From assembly GCF_027595985.1 (NCBI RefSeq), contig NC_073303.1:189586095-189650094 (forward strand): a stretch of DNA of 64,000 bases, in the 5' to 3' direction. This DNA comes from Sorex araneus (taxonomy: Eukaryota; Chordata; Mammalia; Eulipotyphla; Soricidae). The position numbers and the translations under genes are program-made. The notes beneath the pieces are model-generated. The model saw nothing but the letters and a program-made list of their open reading frames with translations, searched no databases and was not told the DNA's origin. Shown here in pieces: positions 22,113-32,964 of this stretch (within the stretch, counting starts at the first letter, position 1; each line of letters starts with the position of its first letter).

Positions 22113-23647
22113 AAGAATTACATATTTTTTAGACACAATTATTAGCACACGAGAGGGAAGCAACAAGTTTTTGTCTATTTAAACTGTAAACAATTATTCT
22201 CTTAAGTCCCTTATTAGCTAAACTGGCTCCCAGGAACAGCCTTCTCAAGAAGGGAGTACTGTATTGGGAGGGAAATGTTAGGAACAATTGACTGAAAATA
22301 AATTAGATAAAATCAAATATTAGCTTTTTTTCCCCCCCTAATGGACATTTGTTTTGTTTCAAGTCATCATAGAACTAGAAACTGCATTGCTATCAGTGGA
22401 TACAGATGCTTAGCTCTTTTTAAAAAAATTTATGTCAACTTGAGTATTTGAAATAGCCCACTTCACCTTAATGGGTCTTGTCTGCCTTCATTAGTCTTCA
22501 AAGAACAACCATTTGCTACCAAAGTAAATCGGTATTTTGAATGTGCTTCTCGGTTTTTGTTATTAGCTAGTTTCTGTAAGCATTTCCACCATAATTTGAG
22601 GAAAATCATAAGGAAGCTGTTTCTTTTAAATTACAGACCACCACCAAAAATTTAAATGTACATAAATACTGAAATATTAGGGTGTTTTTATTTTCAAAGA
22701 GGTATAAACACCAAAAAAGGAAAAAACAGCTTTGTATGAAGATGGAAAATGAGAAGATGCACTTTCCTGTAATTTTGTCAAAAACATTTAAGTTACTAAC
22801 TTGTGAAATACAACTTGATTTGGGCTTAATATAGGTTTTATTTAATATAATAATGTGCTTCATCTTAAGTGTGTACATGGCCTGTGTCCTCTTAAAAGCA
22901 CATTTTATTTACTGAAAGCAAAATAATGGCATCTTCAAGCATATTTTATGGATCTTGACCATATATACTTTGTTATATTGTAGAGGGGTTTTTTTTTATA
23001 TTTTTGTATTGTATATGGATTTTTTTTAATGTGACAGTTAAACATCTTTAAAACATAGTCACAGATAAAAGAAAATGTATAATGCCTGAAAACTACAATG
23101 TTAAATTTGGAGGCAGCTTCTGACTTGGATTGGTGGTAACTACTCACTGAACTCAAAATAGGTAATAACTCCAGAGAAGCAGCCTGTATATATTCCTAAC
23201 ACTTATGTTCACTTGCATTTAAGTTTAGTGTAAGCCCCAAGTAAAACAATGGAAATGTATATAGGACTATTATTTCATGATTTAATTTTATCAGGATTCA
23301 TAAATTTAACTTGCTTTAATGTAGGCAAACTTTTTGTCTTAGTTCATTTCATTGTTTGTTAAAGTAACATCCTCTCCAACATGTTCTTTTGATTCAGACG
23401 AATTACTAACCTACGTTGGGAGAGAGAAATGACTGAAATGAATGTCTTTACTAAAATAGCAATAAATTTGTCAAACTCCAAAAAAAAAAATCCCAAAGAC
23501 ATTGAAGATTTTAAGCCAGGGCCTGCCCTGGTCTCTGAGTGGAGATCTTGGCTCCACCTTTGTGCTTCTTGTTTATCTGGTCACCAAGTCTTTGCACTTG
23601 AAGGTTATTTCACAGTGAGTTCTTACCCTGCTGGCTTACTTCTTTTT

Positions 23648-23821
23648 TTTTTTTTTAATGGGTCACACCTGGCTCTGCACAGGGGTTACTCCTGGCTCAT
23701 GCACTCAGGAATCACTCCTGGTGGTGCTCAGGGGACCATATGGGATGCTGGGAATCCAACCCAGGTCGGCCGCGTGCAAGGCAAACACCCTACCCGCTGT
23801 GCTATCGCTCCAGCCCCCCGA
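23648..23821 (-). repeat. Short-form SINE, reverse
   Basis: Inserted just right of the PCNP retrocopy; CTTACTTCTTTTT repeats flank it (23635-23647 and 23822-23834). Confidence 0.9.
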
Positions 23822-23911
23822 CTTACTTCTTTTTAAAAACATCGTATTCATCAAATTTTTACGTACCACTCCACTCTTCTTCCCTCTCCTGTTGTTGTGA
23901 TGACAAAGGGT

Positions 23912-24092
23912 CACACACACACACACACACAGACACACACACACACAGTAATTGGTGCTAGCTCACTTAGTTGTGGTGCTCATCAGGGTCAAACCTTAGG
24001 TTGTCTGAGCTTGTGGCCCCCCAGGATCGAACACATGACCTTATGTTTGCAAGGCAGGTCCTCTAAACCACTGAGCTACACGAAGGCCACCA
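23912..24092 (-). repeat. CA repeat and old SINE remnant, reverse
   Basis: (CA)n at 23912-23946, then a diverged element reading TTGTGGTGCTCATCAGGGTC to ACCACTGAGCTACACG. It resembles an older tRNA-SINE also seen near 7645 and 40270. Confidence 0.55.
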
Positions 24093-24094
24093 AA

Positions 24095-24275
24095 CTCTTT
24101 TTTTTTTCGGCTTTTTGGGTCACACCTGGCAATACACAGGGGTTACTCCTGGCTCTGCACTCAGGAATTACTCCTGGCGGTGCTCAGGGGACCATATGGG
24201 ATGCTGGGAATAGAACCTGGGTTGGCTGCATGCAAGGCAAATGCACTACCCACTGTGCTATTGCTCCAGCCCCCA
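24095..24275 (-). repeat. Short-form SINE, reverse
   Basis: Duplications GGCCACCAAA at 24085-24094 and 24276-24285. Confidence 0.92.
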
Positions 24276-24285
24276 GGCCACCAAA

Positions 24286-24680
24286 GTCTTAATTAAGGAC
24301 GTATGTTAGTTGCAATGGTCCCAGGTAAGCAAGCAATCTCTAGAGTCAAAGAATGGAAACTTGGCTCAAGTTCTAATATGAAAAGGCAACTCCATTTCCA
24401 TTAAATGCGGAGGGATTTGTGAGGACTATCCAGGAGACAGAAAAGCTACTCTTCCTTCCAGACCTGGATCTTTTTCTCTCTTGCTCTGGGGTTCTGTGGA
24501 GTTGTGTTTCCACTTGGAACTTTTTTGCCTTAACACACAAAGATTGGGTAGATCTCCCAGAGGGAATGCTGAAACCAGAATCACTCCTCAGAAAGATCTG
24601 AGGAGATAGGGGTGAAAAGTAAACAGAGAATCCTTATTTAAAGACATTTATTTCTCTCTGTAGAAGTGTGGAGGTTCTAT
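24286..24680. other. Intergenic stretch, no recognised feature
   Basis: No repeat or exon that I recognise. Confidence 0.4.
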
Positions 24681-24682
24681 GA

Positions 24683-24845
24683 GAGCAGCCAAGGGATGAC
24701 ACAGCACATAGGACACTCGCCTTGCACATGGCCAATCTGGGTTCGATCCCTGGCATCCCATATGGCCCTCCTGAGCCCACTAGGAGTGACCTCAGCGTTC
24801 AGGAATAAGCCCTGAACATCACTGGGTGCAGACAAAAAAAAAAGA
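24683..24845 (+). repeat. Short-form SINE, diverged
   Basis: GATGACACAGCACATAGGAC head, GGTTCGATCCCTGGCATCCC B-box region, A-rich tail. Confidence 0.75.
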
Positions 24846-25574
24846 AAATACATAAAATAAAATTTTTATGAAACACACTTGGAAATGTATGCTCATCTGG
24901 AAGTGGAGACCATTCCCCACCGCACCTCCAGACTTTTCTCTGAAGTGCAGAGTGTGGGCACACTTTCCAGCACCTTCTCCACACCCAAGAGGGAAAATAA
25001 CCCATGCAACACAGAAATACCAAATCTGAGATGTTGTGAGAAGGCACTCAATTTAAACCCAGACCTTCCCTTTGTCTCTTGATTTAGGAAATGTGCCCTG
25101 ACACCTCCTCAACATGACTCCAAATTCAGAATGAGAGTGGGTGGAGAGAATGACACATGGGAAAGATGCCCCAAAACACTAAGTCCCCATCTCTGTTCCG
25201 CTCACAGATTTGCTCGTAGTGCCAGAATGAATGTGATCATGGCACGCAACGGGGCCAAAAAGATTCTGTGATCCTGGAAGACAGAACAAAGCTCAAGGTT
25301 GCTTATCATCAAACAGTAATGACACCAATCTCCAAGCATTTGTGAAGTGGTATGAACTAATTAGGGTTCCTTTCAGAATTCCGCTGATGATTGTACTCAT
25401 CTCATTATTTCTTATTAGCTTATGCCTCAGTTTTAGACTTCATGAAACAGAGATGCACATCTAGAAAAAAATTTTTATAAGTTTCTGAATGTTCAAGTTC
25501 TCTGTTGTCCCAACTAGTTGGGGCCCTTCTGCCACATTTCACCACACAATGATTGACATTCTATGCCTTTTTTT
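24846..25574. other. Intergenic stretch, no recognised feature
   Basis: No repeat or exon recognised. Short open frames are unremarkable. Confidence 0.4.
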
Positions 25575-25788
25575 TTTTTCAAAAAAAAAGTGGGTGCATC
25601 TATTATGTGTGAAAAATTTATTTTTACTTGAGTCACCATGAGACAGAGTTACAAAGCTGATCATAGTTGGGTTTCAGTCATACAGTGTTCCAACATACAT
25701 CCATCAACCAGTGTACATTTCCCACCACCAATGTCCCCAGTTTCCCTCCTGCCACCCTCCCCCCAGCCCGTCTCTATGTAGGCACTTT

Positions 25789-25864
<76 letters not shown>

Positions 25865-25935
25865 TTCTCTCTCTCTCATTCTGTGCAAAATTTTATTTTT
25901 CAATTATGCCAGCAGAGTGTGTTGATTAAGTAGAG
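25575..25935 (-). repeat. L1 3' end, reverse, with CT and CA expansion
   Basis: Reverse L1 terminus from about 25615 (TTGAGTCACCATGAGACAGA). The CTCTCT seed is expanded to (CT)n at 25792-25846 followed by (CA)n at 25847-25864. Confidence 0.8.
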
Positions 25936-26139
25936 GTGGATATTGTGTGGTGATATCCAGGTAAACTACTAAAAGCAGTAGACTATTCTCAATGTCTCCT
26001 GCATATTTTTTTAGCATTCAAAACTCTAAGAACGCCTCCAGCTGTAGTTGCTAATTTTCTCCAGATTAAAAGACTGGTTTTTTTTTTAATGTTCCTTCTC
26101 TAGATATATTGGTTGTTTTCTTTTAATTTGCTATTATAC

Positions 26140-26810
26140 TTTATTTTTCAGAGATTTTTTTACATGACAGCAAAATTCAGCAAAAGGTACAGAGATTTTC
26201 CACACGCCCTCCTGCCATATGCATTACTTGACCCAATGAGTGGGAGGTTTATTCCAATCCATGAATTCACAGGGACATTCATTAATCACCCAGAGTTTGA
26301 GGCTTCAGTTAGGGTTTGTTCTTAGTGATGTACTTTCTGAGGCATTACATAACTGTTTAATGGCAAATATGCAGCATCATAATATCATACTGAGTGATTG
26401 TGTTCCCCTAAAAACCTGTGCTCAGTTATTTATCCTTCCTTCAACCCCAGTCCCTGGCTAATCCTGGTCCTTTCACTGCCTACAGAGTCTTGTCGTTTCC
26501 TGAATGCCACAGAGTGAAATTAAGCACTAGGAAGAAGTCTTTTCAGATTGCCTCTTTCACAAAGTAATGTGCATTTAAGAATCCTCCATGGCTTTTCATG
26601 ACCTGATAGCTCATTTCCTTCCATCTTTTAATATTGTTCCATTGTTCAGAAGTACCTGTTTACTTATGCATTCATCTACTACAGTCTACCCTGACTATTA
26701 TAAACAAGTTTGGGCAGTTAGAGACATGCACATGTAGGTTTTTGTGGGGGTGTAACGTTTTAACTCTTTTACATATATTCCAAGAAGCATGCTCACTAAA
26801 TAACGTAGTA
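26140..26810 (-). repeat. Old mammalian L1M-type 3' UTR fragment, reverse
   Basis: Follows the antisense of L1MA/L1MB 3' ends as I recall them: GGTACAGAGATTTTCCACAC, TTAGGGTTTGTTCTTAGTGA, CCTTTTCAGATTGCC-type words and CTTTTCATGACCTGATAGCT. Much more diverged than the lineage-specific L1 copies. Confidence 0.75.
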
Positions 26811-27440
26811 TGTTAAAATTAACTAAGAGGAACTTGAGATAGAGGTGCCGCTAATACAAACAGCAGCTAGGCTTCAAGCTATAGCCAAACAAATAACTTG
26901 CTTTCTTTGCTTCCTTTCTTCCCTCCTAAAAGTCTTCCCCTTAGCTCCTATCCAGAAAGTGCTCCTCATCACTTCCATTGGGGCGCTACCCCATTCAAAT
27001 AGACGTTTAGAATCTCCAGAGTCAAGAGTGTCTTTTATATGATAATGAGAGGACCAGCAGCTAGAGGCTCCCGATTGCTTTAGGATTAGGATAGGCACTG
27101 TCACGAGAGTCCGCTGAGTGATTAAAGTGGACCTTTCCATGTCACCCCAACCCCAAGTTCCAGGAAGAGGAGAGGATGTGACAACCAAATCACCCAAGGG
27201 CAGTGATTTCCTCAATTATGCCCCATTACTGGAGCCAGCATGAAAACGTCCAAATCACAGGGTTTGGAGATCTTTGGGGTGAAAGTAAGGAGTCATATGC
27301 TAGAAGGCTGACATCCCCCCTCACTTCACGGGCACAAAATCTCCTGTGTTCAGGCCGTCCTCTCCCACCCCGCCTCCAGCTGCCTCATCTCATTTACCTC
27401 TTCAAGTAGCTGGTTATTTGTTTCCTTTGTAATAGTCTTT
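26811..27440. other. Intergenic stretch, no recognised feature
   Basis: No repeat or exon recognised. A 113-codon reverse frame (26874-27215) has no family resemblance. Confidence 0.4.
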
Positions 27441-27890
27441 GTTTTGTTTATGATTCTGGCGTTGGGGCCTCACTTGGTAGGTGCTCACAAGAAGTTTCTG
27501 ACTGTGCTCAGGGGACCAAATATGGTGCCTGGGGTTTGAACCAGGGTCATGGCCACTGCAGTTGAAGCATTTTACCTCCTATGTTATCTCTCTGCCCCAT
27601 ACTTTATTTTTTTTCTGTGGGGAGGGAGTAAAATAAACATGGCAGTGCTCAGTGCTTACTCCTTACTCTATACTCAGGAATAACTCCTGGCAGGCTCAGA
27701 GACCATATGGGATGCTGGGGATAAAACCCAGGTCAGCAGCACTAAAGGTAAATGCTGTTCCACTCACTGTTCCACTCGCTCCCCTGTATTTTAATTTTAT
27801 CTATTTATTCTGTGATACTAGGAATTAAACCCAGGTCTCATGCATGCAAGGCATGCATTTTAACATTGAGCCACACATCCCGGTCCACAA
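27441..27890 (-). repeat. Three old SINE remnants, reverse
   Basis: About 27445-27598, 27605-27790 and 27800-27890, each with parts of the reverse SINE body (CTGTGCTCAGGGGACCAAAT; AGGAATAACTCCTGGCAGGC; TTAAACCCAGGTCTCATGC). Progressive decay suggests successive old insertions. Confidence 0.6.
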
Positions 27891-28242
27891 TATTTTTCTG
27901 ATGAACGATAATAGTAAAGTACTGTATTCAATGAGCCATTCTAGCAAACTCTTGCTGTCATCCTTGAAAACACAGGAACAACTGAGTAGAAAATAGGGGC
28001 TTACTTGGTGATGAAAACAAGGTAAGTTGGGAAAAATGTCCACCAGCACAGCCTAAACAGCTTCAAAGAGAGGGAGTAAAGGTTTTAGGCCCAGCAGTGA
28101 TAGGGTGATGTAATAGCTTATACATATTCTAATAGCTTTTCAGATCCCTCATGCATATTAATGAGGGAGAATGGTGATTATGCACAATGAAAGTACATAC
28201 AATGAAAGTATGTTGCACGTGCATAAAACAGAGGATGTTACT

Positions 28243-28352
28243 GAGGGGTGTTTTGTTTTGGGGCCACATTCAGTGATGCTCAGGATCAAAGAAGGTCAGC
28301 CACATGCAAGACAAACTCCTTAGCCTTTATACTATCTCTCTGGCCCCAGAGT
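28243..28352 (-). repeat. Old SINE remnant, reverse, internally deleted
   Basis: GGGGCCACATTCAGTGATGC to ATCTCTCTGGCCCC with about 50 bp missing from the body. Confidence 0.6.
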
Positions 28353-28429
28353 ACATGTGTTTTCAATACGAGAATGAAGAGCTAGAAGACTAGAATTTTC
28401 AAAATGTTTTGACTGAAAGATCTTTACAG

Positions 28430-28690
28430 GTCAATACTGTTCAGCCAGAAGCCTGGGGTCCTTGTCAGTGCAAAAGTGTGCTTAAGGTTCTATTTGTAGT
28501 GGGGTGTCTTCTTCCACAAAGAAGTTGTCACACCTTCCATACTATAAGCCTTAGGTCCATCTGTCCTGGCTTTTTTCTAATCCCCAGAGATTTCTTCTAC
28601 ATTTTAAGGGGGAAAGGGAAGGGACATATTGCAAAAATCTTTGACACTAATCTAGGGAGGTTGTTGTGGGAATTCTTATTTTGTAGTCAA
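28430..28690 (+). repeat. Unclassified interspersed repeat, copy 1
   Basis: Similar in order and words to 29335-29575: CCTGGGGT, TTAAGGTTC, GTTGTCACA, CTAATCCCCAGAGA and TTGCAAAAATCTTT. Family not recognised; an LTR fragment is possible. Confidence 0.5.
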
Positions 28691-28949
28691 GTCGGTTAGA
28701 AGTACGGGTACCCAATACATGAAATTGGGATTTGAAGTACAGGACAGTCTTAAACCTGGGGGTCTGCACTAACACCAAAAAATCAGTCTCGGCACTGAAT
28801 TGAGCTGTGAGACAGCCACTTGGTGTCCAGAAAGTTGGAGAGTTGTTGGTGCTGAGGTGAACAAACATCATACTTGATGTCAGAAGTGAAGAGGGATCAT
28901 TGTATGTACAGTCTTATAAAGAATTGCCAAACTCTCTTCCAAGTGGCTC

Positions 28950-29265
28950 GACCATTTTGCCTCCCCACTGGCAATGAAGAGTTTTCTTTGGGTCCATGTG
29001 TTAATTTTTTTCATTTCAAAATACAAAATTTAATAAAATTGTTATAAAAGAAACTTTGAGTTTTTCATTAAGTTTTGTCAGAGCAAGCAATATGAGATGA
29101 ATGTGTTATATGCCTGCCACAGGGGCGGGCTGGGGGTGGCACTGACCTTGGGGACACTGGGGGTGGGATTGGAGTTGTAGTATCGTAGGCCTGAAATGAT
29201 TCTAGTATGAACAGCTTTGTAAATCATGGTGTCTTGCTAAAAAAAAAAACAAATTAAAGAAAAAA
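28950..29265 (+). repeat. Old L1 3'-end remnant, forward
   Basis: 29100-29265 matches the general L1-end plan (GGGACACTGGGGGTGGGAT, GAACAGCTTTGTAAATCATG) and ends in an A-run. Confidence 0.55.
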
Positions 29266-29334
29266 ATATTTCAAACACCTAAAATTAAATTTTAATTTAA
29301 TAAAACCTCTAATTTAATAAGAAGATCATGCCAA

Positions 29335-29575
29335 GGGCCTGGGGTTATCATGAGTGTAAAAGTTTCTTAAGGTTCCTTTTAAGCCCAGTCAGTCAATAGG
29401 GTGACTTCCATGGGGTACCTTCTCCCCGGGAAGGGTTGTCACAGCCTCTAAGGCACAGGAGCTTTTCCTAACCCCAGAGAGTCCTTCTGAATATTCAGTA
29501 AAAGAGTGGGGGGGGGAGAGAAGGGGTGAAGTTGCAAAAAGCTTTCACACTACAGTATTGGACAGTGCTCTTCTA
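29335..29575 (+). repeat. Unclassified interspersed repeat, copy 2
   Basis: Second copy of the repeat at 28430-28690, same orientation, about 900 bp away, clearly diverged from it. Ends near CACACTACAGTATTGGACAG. Confidence 0.5.
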
Positions 29576-29904
29576 AAATATCGATTTTTTTTTCATCCTG
29601 CCCTACTTCTTTCAAAAAGCTCTGACCTGCAGAGGAAGGCGAGAGGTCGCAGCACTGAAGGACCCGCAGAATCCAACCCTCCCTTTTCAGTTCTGCCACT
29701 CCCCCACCTACAGTATGTCTTGCACCACAGAATCTCCTGCTCCCTAAAGAAAGGATACTTTTTAGATTATTGTATCAGTCACACTCCTAACTCCTTCCCC
29801 TCCCTATTGCTTCTCCCTGGAATTCCATTCCTTTATTTCCTTCCTTTCCAAACCTACCTTTTAAAGCCCAATAAGGAGAACCTTGCATCTACCCCTAGCA
29901 ACCC
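29576..29904. other. Intergenic stretch, no recognised feature
   Basis: Pyrimidine-rich; a 164-codon forward frame begins here but its C-terminal third is translated SINE, so it is not a gene. Confidence 0.45.
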
Positions 29905-30068
29905 CCCTCTTTTTTTTCTTTTTGGGTCACACCTGGCAATGCACAGGGGTTACTCCTGGCTCTGCACTCGGGAATTACTCCTGGAGGTGCTCGGGGGACC
30001 ATATGGGATGCTGGGAATTGAACCCCGGCCGGCCACAGGCCCTACCCTCTGAGCCATCACTCCAGCCC
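29905..30068 (-). repeat. Short-form SINE, reverse
   Basis: GGGTCACACCTGGCAATGCA to CATCACTCCAGCCC, with a small deletion in the head. Confidence 0.88.
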
Positions 30069-30265
30069 TCCCCCGCCACACCCCCCCCACAAACTCCTTA
30101 TTCTTGACCTTGAACAAACTCTTGAGCATCTCCAGACCTATTTTTACTTCCAGAAAGTGGGAATGATGACATTCAGTCACATACAAAAGTGCTGAGAGAT
30201 CAGATACTGTACTATTCTGCCCCCAGGAGTGAGAAAGCACTCAATTAAAAAAAATAATAAAATTA

Positions 30266-30430
30266 AGGGCAGGAGCAAAAGTACACCAAGTAGGATATTT
30301 GCCCTGCATGCAGCTAACCGGGGTCGGATGCCTAGCATCCCATATGATCCCCTGAGCACCTTCAGGAGTAATTCCTGAGTGCAGAGCCAGGAATATCTGC
30401 GAGCATTGCCTACTGTGGCCAAAAAAACAA
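30266..30430 (+). repeat. Short-form SINE
   Basis: GGGCAGGAGCAAAAGTACAC head, diverged; A-rich tail. Confidence 0.75.
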
Positions 30431-30459
30431 AAACAATTAATGGTTGTGATTATTTTCTG

Positions 30460-30640
30460 GGTTGTTTTTTTTCTATTGTTTCCTGATGATTCTGTCGGTT
30501 TGGTTTTGGGTCACACCCGGCAGTGCTTAGAGATTACTCCTGGCCGTGCTCAGGGGACAATATGGGATCCTCAGGATCGAACCCCAGTCTGCTGTGTGCA
30601 AGTCAAGAAGCACCCTACGGGTTGTGCTATGGCTTCAGCC
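30460..30640 (-). repeat. Short-form SINE, reverse
   Basis: T-rich tail then GGGTCACACCCGGCAGTGCT to GCTATGGCTTCAGCC. Shares the outer target word GTTGTGATTATTTTCT (30443 onward) with the next insertion. Confidence 0.8.
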
Positions 30641-30649
30641 CAGTTGTGA

Positions 30650-30671
30650 TTCTTTTTCTTTTCTTTTCTTT

Positions 30672-30766
<95 letters not shown>

Positions 30767-30854
30767 CTTTCTCTCTTTCTTTCCTTCTTTCTTCCCTTTC
30801 TTCCTTTCTCTTTCTCTCTTTCTTTCTCTCTTTCCTTCTTTCTTTCCTTCCTTC

Positions 30855-30909
<55 letters not shown>

Positions 30910-31080
30910 TTTTTTTTTGCTTTTTGAGTCACACCCAGCAATGCACAAGGGTTACTCCTGGCTCTGCACTCTGGAATTACTCTCGACTGTACTCAGGGGA
31001 CCACATAGGATGCTGGGAATCGAACCCGGGCAGCTGTGTGCAAGGCAAACATCCTACCTGCTGTGCTATCGCTCCAGCCC
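30650..31080 (-). repeat. Reverse SINE with a 265-bp CTTT tail
   Basis: SINE at 30919-31080. Its tail has become an unbroken pyrimidine (CTTT)n tract at 30651-30918. CAGTTGTGA repeats at 30641-30649 and 31081-31089 bound the whole unit, so the tract belongs to this insertion. Confidence 0.9.
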
Positions 31081-31089
31081 CAGTTGTGA

Positions 31090-32230
31090 ATATTTTCTAT
31101 CCTCCTATAACACTTGCTGCCAGAGTCCTTCGAGATGGGGTTCTCTCTCCTAAAGTCTGAGAGTTCATTAATAGCAAAGAACTAGATCTAATCCATCATT
31201 TGTTTGCCTGTATCTGGCACACTGTAACCACTTGACAAAGTCTGGGTTGACTAGGTGACAAGTGGATAAGGGAGTGAATCAATTATTCACATGGGACGTC
31301 ACTGAATAACACAGTAAATATATATATATATGCCTGGTGGGTGTGTCTTTAGGGAGATGGAAAAGGACAGAGCAGTATTAAGAGCGAGAAAAGAGAATAC
31401 CGACTGGTTTTCTACAGCTGAAGGATTCCATCGACTCCCTTCTCCTTGCATAAGTGGAGCAGGAGCTAAAATTGTTGCATTTGAACTTTTCTTTTCTTGG
31501 GCCCCTGTCTGGGTCCTCGGGACCTCTCCAGGCGGTGAGTAATAAGGACTAATCTTCCAACACGGTCACCAAGGGAACGGCAGAGATGCCTCATTCCCAG
31601 CCGCTGTGCACAGCTAAACTCCAGTGGCCTTTGTCCACCGAGCTCATTTCTTCCTTAGTACACCAGTAAATCAACTGTCTTCTACCTAGAACTTTGGCTA
31701 TTATCCTACTTTTAAAAAGAAAAAATATATATACGGAGCAATTTCTCCTATGAAGAGAAGACCCATCCCCAAAACTTGCCAAACTCTCCGATGCACCGGC
31801 GAATCAGGGTTGCGAGGAGCCAACGGGGCAAAAGGACCCATTCAGCCGTTCGGGTGTGTGCAATATTGAAGCGCGGGTCCAATTTTGAAAGCACACAATA
31901 GCGCATTCATAATGGGTTTCCCTTTTTAAAAAACACAGGAGACCAAAAATAAACCTGACAAAGGGCAGCTGTAGAGTTTTAACATGTGGAAAACTCCACA
32001 GGCGGCAGTTATGTAACTGGAAAGGAACATGATAAATATTTCACCCGGCTCGATGAAATCGCCGACGCGGACACGCGATGCAAAGCCCCCTCGCCCCCCA
32101 TACACACACATCCCTCTTAAACGCTCTCCCAGCCGCTACTGGCTTAACCCTCAGAAGGGGCCAACGCTTTTACTCAAACCCGATCCAAGTTTTCCAGCAA
32201 GAGTCTGGATCGTTGTTGTTTTTGTTGCTG
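31090..32230. other. Distal JAM2 5' flank, repeat-poor
   Basis: No SINE or L1. CpG content rises from about 31780 towards the island. Contains a short (TA)n at 31319-31330. Candidate distal promoter DNA; no exon recognised. Confidence 0.5.
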
Positions 32231-32565
32231 TTATGGTTGATTTGTGTTCCCCCCGCCCCGCCCTCCTCCTGTCCAAGCCGTCGCCCCGCGCACCCCATCG
32301 TCCCAGCGCGCCTCCCCCCTGCAGCATCCTCCGGGTGGGCTAGAAAAGGTCCCAAACTCTCCATCCCTGGGTGCAACATCATCCCCCACCCCCACCTCCC
32401 CACCCCCGCCCCAAGAAGTTTTCTACTGGAGGCCGAGCGAAGAGAAGGAGCCAGAAAGACGGAGACTGCCCCCGCTGGCCGTCGGGGGAGGGGGGGTGCC
32501 AGCCCCGGGGCCGGCTGGCGGGGCCCCGAGCTGGCCCAGACACAAAGCGGATCAATCCCGACGGC

Positions 32566-32600
32566 GCGGGCGCGGGCGGGGCGGGGCGGGGGCGCGGGTG
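32566..32600 (+). promoter_or_regulatory. GC-box cluster upstream of JAM2
   Basis: Repeated GGGCGG cores (GCGGGCGGGGCGGGGCGGGG) about 300 bp upstream of the JAM2 ATG, typical SP1-family sites of a TATA-less promoter. Confidence 0.6.
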
Positions 32601-32897
32601 TCCCTCCCGCCCGTCGCCTCCCGCTGCCCCTTCATTAGGACGCAGCTGCCTGCCCGCCCGGCGTCCGGGGCCCGCCCCTCGCACCCCTCCTCCCTCTCCA
32701 CCCCCCTGCGAGAGAGCGCGACGCAGACCTCCCCCCCCCCCCCCGCCTCCGCGCCCTCCACTCCTCCCTCCCGCCTCCAGCCAGACCCTGGCCGGGCCCG
32801 GGGGACGTGTGCGCGGGCACCGGGCTGCGGGGGGACACTGACCGCCGGGCCGGGCCCGCTGCCGCCGCCGCCGTCGGCCGGTCCCTGCCCGGGGAAC

Positions 32898-32964
32898 ATG
32901 GCGAGGAGGAGCCGCCCGCGCCTGCTGCTGCTGCTGCTGCGCTACCTGGTGGTCGCGCTGAGCT
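32898..32964 (+). CDS. JAM2: JAM2 exon 1 (signal peptide of junctional adhesion molecule B)
   Basis: JAM-B is an immunoglobulin-superfamily membrane protein of endothelial and epithelial junctions (known). The ATG at 32898 opens MARRSRPRLLLLLLRYLVVALS, nearly the human start as I recall it (MARRSRHRLLLLLLRYLVVALG). It has a basic N-terminus, a six-Leu hydrophobic core encoded by a CTG run, and a signal-peptide plan. The donor GTGAGT starts at 32965, leaving one base (T) in phase 1. If the next exon begins with AT CAT AAG, as in human Tyr-His-Lys, the split codon is restored. The remaining exons lie beyond the right edge. The sequence before the ATG is GC-rich 5' UTR with an adequate Kozak context (AACATGG). 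Confidence 0.93.

Larger units (their letters stand above)
21381..23494 (+). pseudogene. PCNP: PCNP retrocopy, 5' truncated, with chimeric 5' end
   Basis: Intronless copy of the 3' part of PCNP, a small nuclear PEST-containing protein. From 21483 to the stop at 21699-21701 it encodes the C-terminal 72 residues, starting [17 protein letters not shown] and ending GNVHDQDN. This agrees with human PCNP as I recall it except Asn to Lys in AAFNEDED. The PCNP 3' UTR follows, ending with AATAAA (23461-23466) and an A-run (23481-23490). The 13-bp duplication AAAGACATTGAAG lies at 21368-21380 and 23495-23507. The first 100 bases of the insert (21381-21482) are a reverse SINE fragment rather than PCNP. 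With no start codon and no N-terminal half it is a dead retrocopy, and its clean frame suggests recent origin. Confidence 0.93.
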
